This document shows, one piece after another, positions 1 through 7,022 of a DNA stretch of 14,156 bases (the first letter of the stretch is position 1; each line of letters opens with the position of its first letter). The DNA is taken from assembly GCA_012961565.1 (NCBI GenBank), contig DTZC01000234.1, forward strand, positions 1 to 14,156, read 5' to 3'. The notes under the pieces are model-generated. The model had not been told where the DNA came from and searched no databases. It was given only the letters and a program-made list of their open reading frames with translations. This stretch comes from Dehalococcoidia bacterium (GTDB lineage Bacteria; Chloroflexota; Dehalococcoidia; GIF9; UBA5629). A program made the position numbers and the translations under genes.

Positions 1-1
1 A

Positions 2-922
2 GCGGGGATTGAGGCTATCGAACGACATGGAGCGATTGTAGCTATGACGGTGGACGAAATCTTCGCCGTTATCGAACAGCAAGCTAAAGACGGTGTAGAT
101 TTTATGACTGTTCATTGTGGAGTAACCCAGGCGACTATCACCCGCTTGAAGCGGCAGCAACGTGTAACTGATGTTGTTTCTCGAGGTGGTGCTTTTCTCC
201 TAGGATGGATGCTGTACCATGACCGTGAAAACCCGCTATATGAATACTTTGAACGATTGCTGGACATAGCGCGCAGGTTTGATGTGACCTTAAGCTTGGG
301 TGATGGTATGCGCCCGGGGAGCCTTGCCGATGCCACCGATCGCCCACAGGTTGAAGAGCTAATTATCCTTGGTGAACTAGTGGAGCAAGCCAGAGAGGCT
401 GGTGTGCAAGTAATAGTGGAAGGTCCAGGACATCTACCACTACACCACATAACCGCAAATATACAGCTGGAAAAGAGCCTGTGCCGAGAAGCACCATTTT
501 ATGTCCTTGGTCCATTAGTAACTGACATTGCTGCCGGCTACGACCATATTGCCGCTGCTATCGGTGGTGCCATTGCTGCCAGCTCTGGAGCTGATTTCCT
601 TTGTTATGTCACCCCTGCAGAACATCTCTCTCTCCCCGATGTTGAGGATGTGAAGATAGGTGTCATAGCTTCGCGTATCGCCGCCCATGCTGCAGACATC
701 GTCAGAGGCACCAACAGAGCAAGCGACTGGGACAGGAAGATGTCCATTGCCAGAAAGAATCTTGACTGGGAGGCACAAGCCCAGCTTGCTCTGGACCCAG
801 AAAGGGTTCGCACCGTCCATGGCAAATATGGCACCACCGGACCAGCCTGCAGTATGTGTGGAAACTACTGCGCCATGGCATTAGTCGAAAAGTATCTGGG
901 GATTTCAGCAATCAAATGCTGA
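2..922 (+). CDS. thiC: Phosphomethylpyrimidine synthase ThiC, 3' part (5' end outside window)
   Basis: Radical-SAM enzyme that turns aminoimidazole ribotide into the HMP phosphate pyrimidine of thiamin. The frame is open from base 2, so the gene starts upstream; 306 residues are visible, and the ATG at 44 is internal. Recognisable ThiC blocks are the [13 protein letters not shown] stretch, SRGG, GDGMRPG, the EGPGH metal/substrate loop, DIAAGYDHI (usually DIAPGYDHI) and YVTPAEHL. The C-terminal cluster-binding cysteines are encoded at 848-850, 857-859 and 869-871, giving CX2CX3C; E. coli-type ThiC has CX2CX4C. The CX3C form is, as far as I recall, seen in the shorter ThiC of anaerobes. cinA follows after 20 nt. 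A ThiC paralogue making 5-hydroxybenzimidazole (BzaF type) cannot be fully excluded from this part alone, but the motifs fit ThiC. Confidence 0.93.
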   Translation, partial: AGIEAIERHGAIVAMTVDEIFAVIEQQAKDGVDFMTVHCGVTQATITRLKRQQRVTDVVSRGGAFLLGWMLYHDRENPLYEYFERLLDIARRFDVTLSLGDGMRPGSLADATDRPQVEELIILGELVEQAREAGVQVIVEGPGHLPLHHITANIQLEKSLCREAPFYVLGPLVTDIAAGYDHIAAAIGGAIAASSGADFLCYVTPAEHLSLPDVEDVKIGVIASRIAAHAADIVRGTNRASDWDRKMSIARKNLDWEAQAQLALDPERVRTVHGKYGTTGPACSMCGNYCAMALVEKYLGISAIKC

Positions 923-942
923 TTCGATAAATCGCGACCAGC

Positions 943-2184
943 ATGAAAGCAGAAATCATCTCCATTGGCACTGAACTCCTTTTAGGAGAGATAATTGACA
1001 CAAACTCAGCTTACCTAGCAAGTCAATTGCCTTTGCTTGGTGTTGACCTTCACTTCATCTCCACAGTCGGCGATAACCAGCAACGACTAGTTGACACCCT
1101 GCGTCAAGCCTGGCAAAGGTCTGACCTCATCATCACTACCGGCGGGCTAGGACCTACCCAGGACGATATCACCCGTGAGGCTATTGCTCAGTTTCTCGAG
1201 GAAAACATTACAATCGACCAAAGCTTGGTCCAAAAATTCCAAGAGTTATTTAGCCACTACAAAATAGCAATGCCACCGAGCAATATAAAGCAAGCAGCAG
1301 TAATCCCCTCAGCTGAAATAATTCACAATCCCAGGGGAACAGCTCCTGGCTGGTGGATAGAGCGAGATGCTAGGATAATTATCACCATGCCTGGACCACC
1401 ACGTGAAATGCAGTTGATGTGGACAAAGGAAATACTGCCTAGACTGCAGAATAGAATAACCCGGGCTGTCATCATTTCCAAGACTCTGAAGACCTTCGGT
1501 TTAACTGAAGCTGAAGTCGATGAGCAAGTTAGCAGATTCCTTTCAGCCCAAAACCCGACGCTAGCCACATATGCTAAGAGTAATGGTATATACCTCCGCA
1601 TAACTGCCAAGGCTTCTGCCCATGCAGAGGCACAAAAACTTGTTCTCGAACGAGAAACACAAATCAGAGCTATCCTAAACGACTACATCTGGGGAAGTGA
1701 CCTTGATACCTTGGAGAACATAGTAGGTGACCTGCTTGCGGCAAAAGGACTAACTTTAGCAACTATGGAAGCTGGCACCGGGGGCTATCTGTCTAACATC
1801 ATTACAAATGTCCCTGGGAGCTCGAAATACTTCAAAGGAGGACTAGTCGCTTACACCGATGAAGCGAGAGAGATTTTCGGTTTCCATTCCCAGGTCATCC
1901 ACCAATACGGGCTTATTAGTTCCGAAGCAGCCAAACTCATGGCAAAGGTAGCTAAGGAGAAGCTGAATACTTCTATTGGCATAGGTGTCACAGCAATTGT
2001 GGGACCAACAGAAATTGAGGGCAAGCCGGTGGGTACTATCTTTATCGGCATTGATGATGGACAGCACAGCCAATGTTTTGCCAAAAACTATCCGGGCAAC
2101 CGCTCACAAGTAAAACAACGAGCAGTTACCTCAGCACTCTTCGAGTTAAGGAAAATCTTACTAGGGGGAACCTCATGCACCTAA
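943..2184 (+). CDS. cinA: CinA-like protein: intact nucleotide-pyrophosphatase-type domain, degenerate nicotinamide-nucleotide deamidase domain
   Basis: The 413-aa protein has the usual two-domain CinA length. Residues 1-170 form the MoaB/MogA-like (COG1058) domain, with IGTELLLGEI near the start and TTGGLGPTQDD at about 65-75; in characterised CinA this domain hydrolyses ADP-ribose-type dinucleotides. Residues 255-410 form the PncC-like domain, which in active enzymes deamidates NMN in the pyridine nucleotide cycle. Its signature ESCTGG reads E-A-G-T-G-G at 276-281, so the catalytic Ser is Ala277. The Tyr of the YSNEAK motif is kept (Tyr304), but its Lys is Arg309. The TGIAGP loop reads T-A-I-V-G-P at 350-355. 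From known PncC chemistry (Ser/Tyr/Lys) I infer that the deamidase is inactive. No clear Shine-Dalgarno precedes the ATG. The last 10 nt overlap speD. Confidence 0.92.
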   Translation: MKAEIISIGTELLLGEIIDTNSAYLASQLPLLGVDLHFISTVGDNQQRLVDTLRQAWQRSDLIITTGGLGPTQDDITREAIAQFLEENITIDQSLVQKFQELFSHYKIAMPPSNIKQAAVIPSAEIIHNPRGTAPGWWIERDARIIITMPGPPREMQLMWTKEILPRLQNRITRAVIISKTLKTFGLTEAEVDEQVSRFLSAQNPTLATYAKSNGIYLRITAKASAHAEAQKLVLERETQIRAILNDYIWGSDLDTLENIVGDLLAAKGLTLATMEAGTGGYLSNIITNVPGSSKYFKGGLVAYTDEAREIFGFHSQVIHQYGLISSEAAKLMAKVAKEKLNTSIGIGVTAIVGPTEIEGKPVGTIFIGIDDGQHSQCFAKNYPGNRSQVKQRAVTSALFELRKILLGGTSCT

Positions 2185-2570
2185 TAATTGATGGTTACGG
2201 AGGCAACCAGAAGATTCTACAGGATGAGCAATTCCTCTATCAGTTATTAGATTCCTATCCTGCCGTAATCGGAATGACCAGGATTTCAACACCACTCGTA
2301 ATCAGATATGTTGGCCCCAAGCCCGAAGATTGGGGCATTTCTGGATTTGTCATTATTGCTGAGAGCCACATCAGTGTTCATACTTTCGTTGAAAGATGTT
2401 ATGTCAACATTGACGTTTTTTCATGCAAGGACTTTGATGTAGAGGAGGCAATCAAGTACTTCAAAGAAAAATTCCAACTGACGAGGCTAAAAAGCCGTCT
2501 GCTCAAAAGGGAGTGGAATATGGCAGAACTAACTGAAATGGCTGACATGCACCAGCTCCGTCCGGTATGA
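2175..2570 (+). CDS. speD: S-adenosylmethionine decarboxylase proenzyme (prokaryotic class 1B)
   Basis: SpeD decarboxylates S-adenosylmethionine to the aminopropyl donor for spermidine synthesis. The 131-aa protein matches the short bacterial/archaeal class that self-cleaves to create a pyruvoyl cofactor. The cleavage motif is ESHISVH, with Glu63/Ser64 as the scission pair. His69 and Cys84 lie 5 and 20 residues after the Ser, the same spacing as the processing and catalytic residues of the Thermotoga enzyme (Ser63, His68, Cys83). I chose the ATG at 2175, which follows an AGGGGGAA ribosome site and starts the protein at MHLIIDGYGG; the open frame extends further back into cinA, but that part has no family similarity. 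It overlaps the end of cinA by 10 nt and is followed 3 nt later by the ureohydrolase, so the two are probably co-translated. Confidence 0.93.
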   Translation: MHLIIDGYGGNQKILQDEQFLYQLLDSYPAVIGMTRISTPLVIRYVGPKPEDWGISGFVIIAESHISVHTFVERCYVNIDVFSCKDFDVEEAIKYFKEKFQLTRLKSRLLKREWNMAELTEMADMHQLRPV

Positions 2571-2573
2571 CAC

Positions 2574-3485
2574 ATGAGAAACTCCGCAGACCTGTTCTTC
2601 ACGCCACAGAACTTTGCTGGTCTAACGCCTCCTCAGGCTGATTTTCAAACAGCTACAGTAGTAGTCCTACCGGTGCCCTATGACAGTACTACCGAGTGGC
2701 ACAGCGGCGCCCGTGAAGGACCACAAGCCATTATTAGTGCCTCGCAATATCTGGAACTTTACGACATGGAACTGGGACGCGAAATATGCCAAATAGGCAT
2801 CCATACCCTACCTGAAATTGAACCCATATTGAGTAGTCCTGAAAATATGATTCAGCGGGTCTACCACATAGCCAGAGATTTACACCAGCAGGGCAAATTC
2901 ATAACAATGTTAGGTGGCGAACATTCTTTGAGCCTAGGAGTGGTACGTGCTCTCAAAGAAACGATTCAAGACTTTTGCGTACTTCAATTAGATGCACATG
3001 CGGACCTCCGTGACGAATATACAGGAACCAAATACAGCCATGCTTGTGTCATGCGTCGCATTTTCGAACTTTGCCCCATTGTCCAGGTTGGAATACGCAG
3101 TCTGAGCCAAGAAGAACAACGATTCATAGAAGAGAACAATATACACTTATTCCAAGTTTCCACATCAGGGTCAGTCACAACTCCACCTGAACAAATAGTA
3201 TCATCACTAAGCGAGAACGTGTATATATCTATCGACCTCGACGTGTTCGACCCCTCAATCATGCCCGCAGTAGGTACGCCAGAGCCAGGCGGGATGCAGT
3301 GGTATGAAGTCCTGAACCTGCTCAAATTGATATGTCTACACAAACATATCGTAGGTTTCGACCTGGTAGAACTCTGCCCTAGAGAAGGACCCGGTTCCTG
3401 CGCCTTTCTGGCAGCCAAACTAGCTTACAAGCTCATGGGGTATGCATTTCCTGGCAATTTTCAACAAGAAAGCCCTTCCAACTAA
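2574..3485 (+). CDS. speB: Agmatinase-family ureohydrolase (agmatinase or aminopropylagmatine ureohydrolase)
   Basis: This Mn2+-dependent arginase/agmatinase-fold enzyme removes urea from a guanidino substrate. All binuclear metal ligands are visible in the 303 aa: His117 (GGEHS), Asp140/His142/Asp144 (DAHAD) and Asp221/Asp223 (SIDLDVFDP), followed by the VGTPEPGG signature. The usual GGDHS is GGEHS, a tolerated variant. The start is only 3 nt after the speD stop with no strong ribosome site, which points to translational coupling. The speD neighbour makes polyamine synthesis the likely role. Either agmatine to putrescine (classic SpeB) or N1-aminopropylagmatine to spermidine (Thermus-type route) fits; sequence alone does not decide. 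Family-level call is firm, exact substrate is not. Confidence 0.88.
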   Translation: MRNSADLFFTPQNFAGLTPPQADFQTATVVVLPVPYDSTTEWHSGAREGPQAIISASQYLELYDMELGREICQIGIHTLPEIEPILSSPENMIQRVYHIARDLHQQGKFITMLGGEHSLSLGVVRALKETIQDFCVLQLDAHADLRDEYTGTKYSHACVMRRIFELCPIVQVGIRSLSQEEQRFIEENNIHLFQVSTSGSVTTPPEQIVSSLSENVYISIDLDVFDPSIMPAVGTPEPGGMQWYEVLNLLKLICLHKHIVGFDLVELCPREGPGSCAFLAAKLAYKLMGYAFPGNFQQESPSN

Positions 3486-3492
3486 ACTACAT

Positions 3493-3522
3493 TTGACATC
3501 ATCGTCTGTGTTGTTCTATTAT
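3493..3522 (+). promoter_or_regulatory. Sigma70-type promoter for the greA-fusion gene
   Basis: A consensus -35 TTGACA (3493-3498), 18-nt spacer and TATTAT -10 (3517-3522, 5 of 6 consensus) lie just after the ureohydrolase stop. Initiation would be expected about 7 nt downstream, near 3529-3530. That places the TTG at 3525 before the transcript start and leaves a leader of only about 10 nt before the ATG at 3540. Confidence 0.65.
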
Positions 3523-3539
3523 GTTTGACAAGAGCAAAG

Positions 3540-4364
3540 ATGACTCTAGAAAACGCACCTGAATCAGCTTCGACCAATCGCAGTCTAGGACAGGTTGCCA
3601 CTGAATTCCTGCTAAGTTTACCCCCAGAACAAAGACTAAAGGCTCATCAAGAGATAAATAAATTTGTACGCTGGTATGGAGAAAGTCGCCCGCTCGGCAA
3701 ACTTACTATTCCTGAGGTAGCCAACTACGCTGATCAGATTAGTTCGTCAGCTACTGAAGCGTCTGAAAAACTGGGCATAATCAAAATCTTTCTTGCTTAT
3801 GCCTACAAACAAGGTTTGACAGAGACAAATTTAGCGCCCCATCTCAAAACCAAGAAAGCTTCGGCAAAGGCAACCACCACAAAACAACACCCTCACAGAA
3901 AAGTCGTCCTGACCACTCAAGGTTACGCAGATTTGAAGGCTGAGCTTGCTGTCCTCAAAAATGAGCGTCCTCGTATAGCACAGGAACTATACAAAGCAGC
4001 AGCCGATAAAGATTTTCGAGAGAATGCACCCCTTGAGGCTGCTCGAGAATATCAGGGACAACTGGAAGCACGCATTAGAGAACTTGAATCAATCCTAAAA
4101 ACAGCAACGTTGGTAGACGCACCTAATGCTGATACACATGAAGTGAGCTTCGGTGATACCGTGGTGCTTCGAGACTTGGTCTCAGGTGAGGAAGTAAACT
4201 ACACTCTAGTCGATGCCAGCGAAGCTAATCCACTGGAAGGCAAAATCTCCATCGCCTCACCTATGGGACAGGCGCTGCTAGGACGAACCAAGGGGCAAAA
4301 GGTTGAAGTCAAGGCACCAGCCGGTATTCTCCATTACCAAATCGAAGATATCAAACACCAATAG
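3540..4364 (+). CDS. GreA-type transcript cleavage factor with N-terminal tyrosine-recombinase core-binding-like domain
   Basis: This 274-aa protein is much longer than ordinary GreA (about 158 aa). Residues 121-272 are GreA: the coiled coil carries the tip motif DFREN, with Asp158 and Glu161 matching the two acidic residues (E. coli Asp41/Glu44) that chelate Mg2+ in the RNA polymerase secondary channel, then AAREYQGQ, and a C-terminal FKBP-like domain with ISIASPMGQALLG. Residues about 16-103 are helical and resemble the SAM-like core-binding domain of XerC/D-type integrases: a KFVRWYG helix, LGKLTIPEVANYADQI, then IIKIFLAYAYKQGL and TNLAP. No recombinase catalytic domain is present. A Lys/Thr/Ser-rich linker (about 104-120) joins the parts. 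Start: the ATG at 3540 is preferred over an in-frame TTG at 3525 because the promoter -10 ends at 3522. The GreA call is firm; the domain homology is by eye. Confidence 0.9.
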   Translation: MTLENAPESASTNRSLGQVATEFLLSLPPEQRLKAHQEINKFVRWYGESRPLGKLTIPEVANYADQISSSATEASEKLGIIKIFLAYAYKQGLTETNLAPHLKTKKASAKATTTKQHPHRKVVLTTQGYADLKAELAVLKNERPRIAQELYKAAADKDFRENAPLEAAREYQGQLEARIRELESILKTATLVDAPNADTHEVSFGDTVVLRDLVSGEEVNYTLVDASEANPLEGKISIASPMGQALLGRTKGQKVEVKAPAGILHYQIEDIKHQ

Positions 4365-4369
4365 ACAAA

Positions 4370-4409
4370 GGGCAGCTGCTCTAAATAGCAAATAGCAAAG
4401 AGCCTGCTC
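4370..4409 (+). terminator. Hairpin directly after the greA-fusion gene, possible terminator
   Basis: GGGCAG (4370-4375) pairs with CTGCTC (4404-4409) with one G-U pair, and GCTCT (4378-4382) pairs with AGAGC (4399-4403), with a 2-nt CT bulge on the 5' side. The 16-nt loop is a tandem AAATAGC repeat. It starts 5 nt after the stop codon. No T-tract follows (the next bases are AACATAATAAAA), so intrinsic termination is uncertain and 3'-end protection is equally possible. Confidence 0.4.
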
Positions 4410-4556
4410 AACATAATAAAACCGACTGGCTCGTAAAACCTTCCTAAGTGAGTTAAGGCGTTCCTCAATTGCGAGGGCTGTCACAGGGCTAGCCAAATTT
4501 AGATGGCTGGGAAAGGGATAAGGGATAAGTACACACATGATTAAGGCAAACCCAAG

Positions 4557-4585
4557 TTGGGACTTGGCGGCAAGAGGTCTAATAT
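4557..4585 (+). promoter_or_regulatory. Weak candidate promoter for the acyl-CoA dehydrogenase operon
   Basis: TTGGGA (4557-4562) and TAATAT (4580-4585) are separated by 17 nt, each matching four of six consensus bases. The -35 overlaps the small hairpin at 4552-4567. The candidate rests on position and spacing only. Confidence 0.22.
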
Positions 4586-4640
4586 TTCATCTGGCATTAG
4601 CGGGCAATACTAAACCAAGATAGTCTAATCTAAATCATAA

Positions 4641-4648
4641 AAGGAGGT
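4641..4648 (+). promoter_or_regulatory. Strong ribosome binding site AAGGAGGT
   Basis: A near-perfect complement to the 16S rRNA tail lies 4 nt before the ATG at 4653. It fixes the start of the first acyl-CoA dehydrogenase and suggests high expression compared with the weak sites upstream of cinA and the ureohydrolase. Confidence 0.85.
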
Positions 4649-4652
4649 ACAC

Positions 4653-5837
4653 ATGGATTTCGAGCTTACCGATGAACAGAAAGCACGCAGAAAGGAGTTC
4701 TTCGACATTTGCAGGGAACTAGAGAAGAAGAAGCCGCCAAACTTGGTAGGACTTGAAACTATATATGACCACGATGAGTGCTGGGAATTTCACCTACACT
4801 GTGCCAAACAGTTTGCCCAGAAAGGATGGCTTTCCCTCGCCTGGCCTCCTGAATACGGCGGCACAGGCAACATGATGGACCGAGTCCTGTTTGCCGAAGC
4901 CAGGGGGTATCACGGTATCCCTGGTGTGGATGTCTTTGGTGTGGGAATGCTCGCACCTACTCTTATACAAGCCGGAAATGAGGAGGTTAAAAAAGAATTC
5001 CTGCCGCCGATTGCACGGGCAGAGATTATGTGGTGTGAGCTATGGAGCGAACCCAATGCTGGCTCAGACCTAGCTGCCTTGTCCACCACTGCAATAAGGA
5101 GGGGAGACGAATACATCATAAACGGGCAGAAAACATGGAACACAGGAGCCCACCGCGCTGACTGGGGCTTTGGAGTGTTCAAGACAGACCTAACCGCCCG
5201 GAAACACCACAATCTCACCTTTATACTGCTGGACATGAAGACCCCGGGTATTACAGTCAAGCCCATCCCCTATATGGATGGTGGTAGACCATTCTGCGAG
5301 GTCTACTTTGACGATGTTCGTGTTCCAGCAAAGAACATCGTCGGCCAGGAAAATGAAGGATGGGCGGTGGTCAATACACTCGCTGGTTTCGAGAGGTCCA
5401 GCCTTACCGAAATCATGAGCCTGGTCCGCGCCCTGGAAGACCTGGTAAAATTCTGCAATGAGACGAAACGAAATGGACAACCCTTGTCCAAAGACCCGGT
5501 CATACGCAACCGCATTGCTCAGCTAGCCTGCGAGTTAGAAGCAGCTCGTGCTTTGGCATACCGGGTAGCAGATTTGCAGAACCGCAATGAAATGGCACTT
5601 ATGGACGCTTCAGCGGTGAAAATATTCTCCAGTGAGCTAGCGGAACGCTTCGTTTTCACGGTGACAGACATACTGGGTCCTTATGGCCAGGTAAAATTGT
5701 CCCGCTGGGCTCCCATGGGTGGAGCCTGGGAGAAGATGTACCAAGGATGTTTCGTCACCACAATCTCCATGGGTACAAACGAGATTCAGAGGAACATCAT
5801 TGCCTGGTATGGCTTGGGGCTCCCCAGAATGAAATAA
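4653..5837 (+). CDS. Acyl-CoA dehydrogenase, catalytic-type subunit of a probable heteromeric enzyme
   Basis: FAD-dependent enzyme of the acyl-CoA dehydrogenase family, which introduces a 2,3 double bond into an acyl-CoA in beta-oxidation-like pathways. At 394 aa it has the normal length: N-terminal helical part, the middle beta domain with LWSEPNAGSDLAAL (130-143) and INGQKTW (156-162), and the C-terminal helical domain ending in ISMGTNEIQR (371-380). The short/medium-chain catalytic Glu (YEGT) is replaced by Met373, but Glu247 in GFERSS sits where isovaleryl- and long-chain enzymes carry theirs. The usual RxQFGxPI..FQ FAD segment is not recognisable; instead it has ETKRNGQPLSKDP (270-282), as in mycobacterial FadE26-like subunits. 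The next gene supplies what is missing, 24 nt downstream. Substrate is unknown. Confidence 0.9.
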   Translation: MDFELTDEQKARRKEFFDICRELEKKKPPNLVGLETIYDHDECWEFHLHCAKQFAQKGWLSLAWPPEYGGTGNMMDRVLFAEARGYHGIPGVDVFGVGMLAPTLIQAGNEEVKKEFLPPIARAEIMWCELWSEPNAGSDLAALSTTAIRRGDEYIINGQKTWNTGAHRADWGFGVFKTDLTARKHHNLTFILLDMKTPGITVKPIPYMDGGRPFCEVYFDDVRVPAKNIVGQENEGWAVVNTLAGFERSSLTEIMSLVRALEDLVKFCNETKRNGQPLSKDPVIRNRIAQLACELEAARALAYRVADLQNRNEMALMDASAVKIFSSELAERFVFTVTDILGPYGQVKLSRWAPMGGAWEKMYQGCFVTTISMGTNEIQRNIIAWYGLGLPRMK

Positions 5838-5861
5838 ACTCAATTGTGAAAGGAGAAATTA

Positions 5862-6995
5862 ATGGACCTTAGATTTACCGAGGCGCAAGAAATCCTGAGG
5901 AAAATGGCGCGAGACTTCCTCACTACAGAGTGTCCCAAAACCTTGGTCAGAGAGCTTGAGCAAAGCGAGAAGGGATATTCTCCAGAACTGTGGAAAAAGA
6001 TGGCTGAACTAGGATGGATGGGGCTAATCATTCCCGAGGAATATGAGGGTATGGGCTATACATTCCAAGACCTCACAGTTCTCGTAGAAGAGATAGGAAG
6101 AAATATTCTCCCTGGTCCTTTTCTTTCTACCATAACAAGTACTTTCCCCATACTCGAAATCGGTAATGAGGAACAGAAGAAAGAATTTCTGCCCCAAATA
6201 GCACGTGGAGAGCTAATCCTCACCACAGCGCTACTCGAAGCTGAGGGCACATTTACTGCCACCGGAATCACCACCAAGGCAACAGCCCAAGACAACAACC
6301 TCATAATTAATGGCACAAAGCTCTTCGTTGAAATGGCTCATGTTGCTGACTATATAATCTGCGCCACGAGAACAAAAAATGGCGAGTCGCCTGAGAACGG
6401 TATCACCCTTTTCATCGTCGACTCAAAGACCTCCGGCATAGATCAGGAGGTCATCCCTACTATGGCGATGGATAAGCAATGCGAGGTGCGCTTCGAAAAT
6501 GTAGCTGTGCCCAGGAAAAACATGCTGGGCAATATAGACGAAGGCTGGCCCATTATAGAAATGCTGTTGCGCAAAGGAGCCATTGTGAAATGCGCCGAGT
6601 CTGTAGGAGCGATGCAAACATGCGTTGAGATGACCGTTGCTTACTCCAAAGAGAGAGTCCAGTATGAACGACCCATTGGAGCCTTTCAGGCGCTTCAACA
6701 CATAATGGCTGATATATGGACATCTATGGAAACCGCCCGTTACCTTCTTTACTATGTAGCCTGGCTGGAGTCAGAAGGTATGCCTTGCGCCAAGCAAGCC
6801 TCTATGGCAAAGGCATACATCAACGAAGTCTATAAAAATGTCAGCAAATGGGCAGTAAGACTATTCGGAGCTATCGGCACCACTTATGACCATGACATAG
6901 CCCTTTATTATCGCCGCTCTAAGGCCGCTGATATTGCTTTCGGCGGCACTGACTTCCACAAAGAACTGGTAGCCCAAGGTATTGGTCTTGTGTAA
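5862..6995 (+). CDS. Acyl-CoA dehydrogenase family protein, probable non-catalytic FAD-binding partner subunit
   Basis: The 377-aa protein has the acyl-CoA dehydrogenase fold: PEEYEGMG (58-65), a beta-domain segment GTKLFVE (151-157) and a four-helix C-terminal domain. The FAD-binding segment is well kept, with Arg265 and ERPIGAFQALQH (269-280). Neither known position holds the catalytic base: around residues 237-239 (RKG), where isovaleryl-type enzymes have Glu, there is none, and the C-terminal YEGT equivalent reads F-G-G-T (360-363). The middle SEPxAGSD motif is also degenerate (LLEAEGTFTATG, 124-135). It follows the first subunit after 24 nt with its own AAAGGAGA ribosome site. I infer an alpha2beta2-type complex like mycobacterial ChsE4-ChsE5. 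A hairpin terminator follows. Substrate unknown. Confidence 0.88.
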   Translation: MDLRFTEAQEILRKMARDFLTTECPKTLVRELEQSEKGYSPELWKKMAELGWMGLIIPEEYEGMGYTFQDLTVLVEEIGRNILPGPFLSTITSTFPILEIGNEEQKKEFLPQIARGELILTTALLEAEGTFTATGITTKATAQDNNLIINGTKLFVEMAHVADYIICATRTKNGESPENGITLFIVDSKTSGIDQEVIPTMAMDKQCEVRFENVAVPRKNMLGNIDEGWPIIEMLLRKGAIVKCAESVGAMQTCVEMTVAYSKERVQYERPIGAFQALQHIMADIWTSMETARYLLYYVAWLESEGMPCAKQASMAKAYINEVYKNVSKWAVRLFGAIGTTYDHDIALYYRRSKAADIAFGGTDFHKELVAQGIGLV

Positions 6996-7022
6996 CTAAT
7001 TTATACCATTGAAATCTCTATC

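Larger units (their letters stand above)
4365..4652 (+). other. 288-nt gene-free region with several small hairpins
   Basis: I see no gene here on either strand; open frames are short and resemble nothing. Besides the hairpin at 4370-4409 it holds CCTC/GAGG (4463-4476), a 7-bp stem closing 4489-4510 (CTAGCCA with TGGCTGG, one G-U) and CCAAGT/ACTTGG with a TGGG tetraloop (4552-4567). A tandem AAGGGAT pair lies at 4513-4526. It presumably carries the promoter and leader of the acyl-CoA dehydrogenase pair. I could not match it to a known riboswitch. Confidence 0.5.

Noticed and set aside
2073..2174. Longer speD reading frame starting inside cinA
   Set aside because: The extra 34 residues overlap well-conserved cinA coding sequence and have no SpeD similarity; the ATG at 2175 has a ribosome site and the expected N-terminus.
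2984..3418. 144-codon minus-strand open frame opposite the ureohydrolase
   Set aside because: Antisense shadow of a gene whose metal-binding motifs are all intact; no independent ribosome site or family resemblance.
3525..3539. TTG at 3525 as the start of the greA-fusion gene
   Set aside because: It lies 3 nt after a good -10 element, so it would probably precede the transcript start; the ATG at 3540 gives a complete protein.
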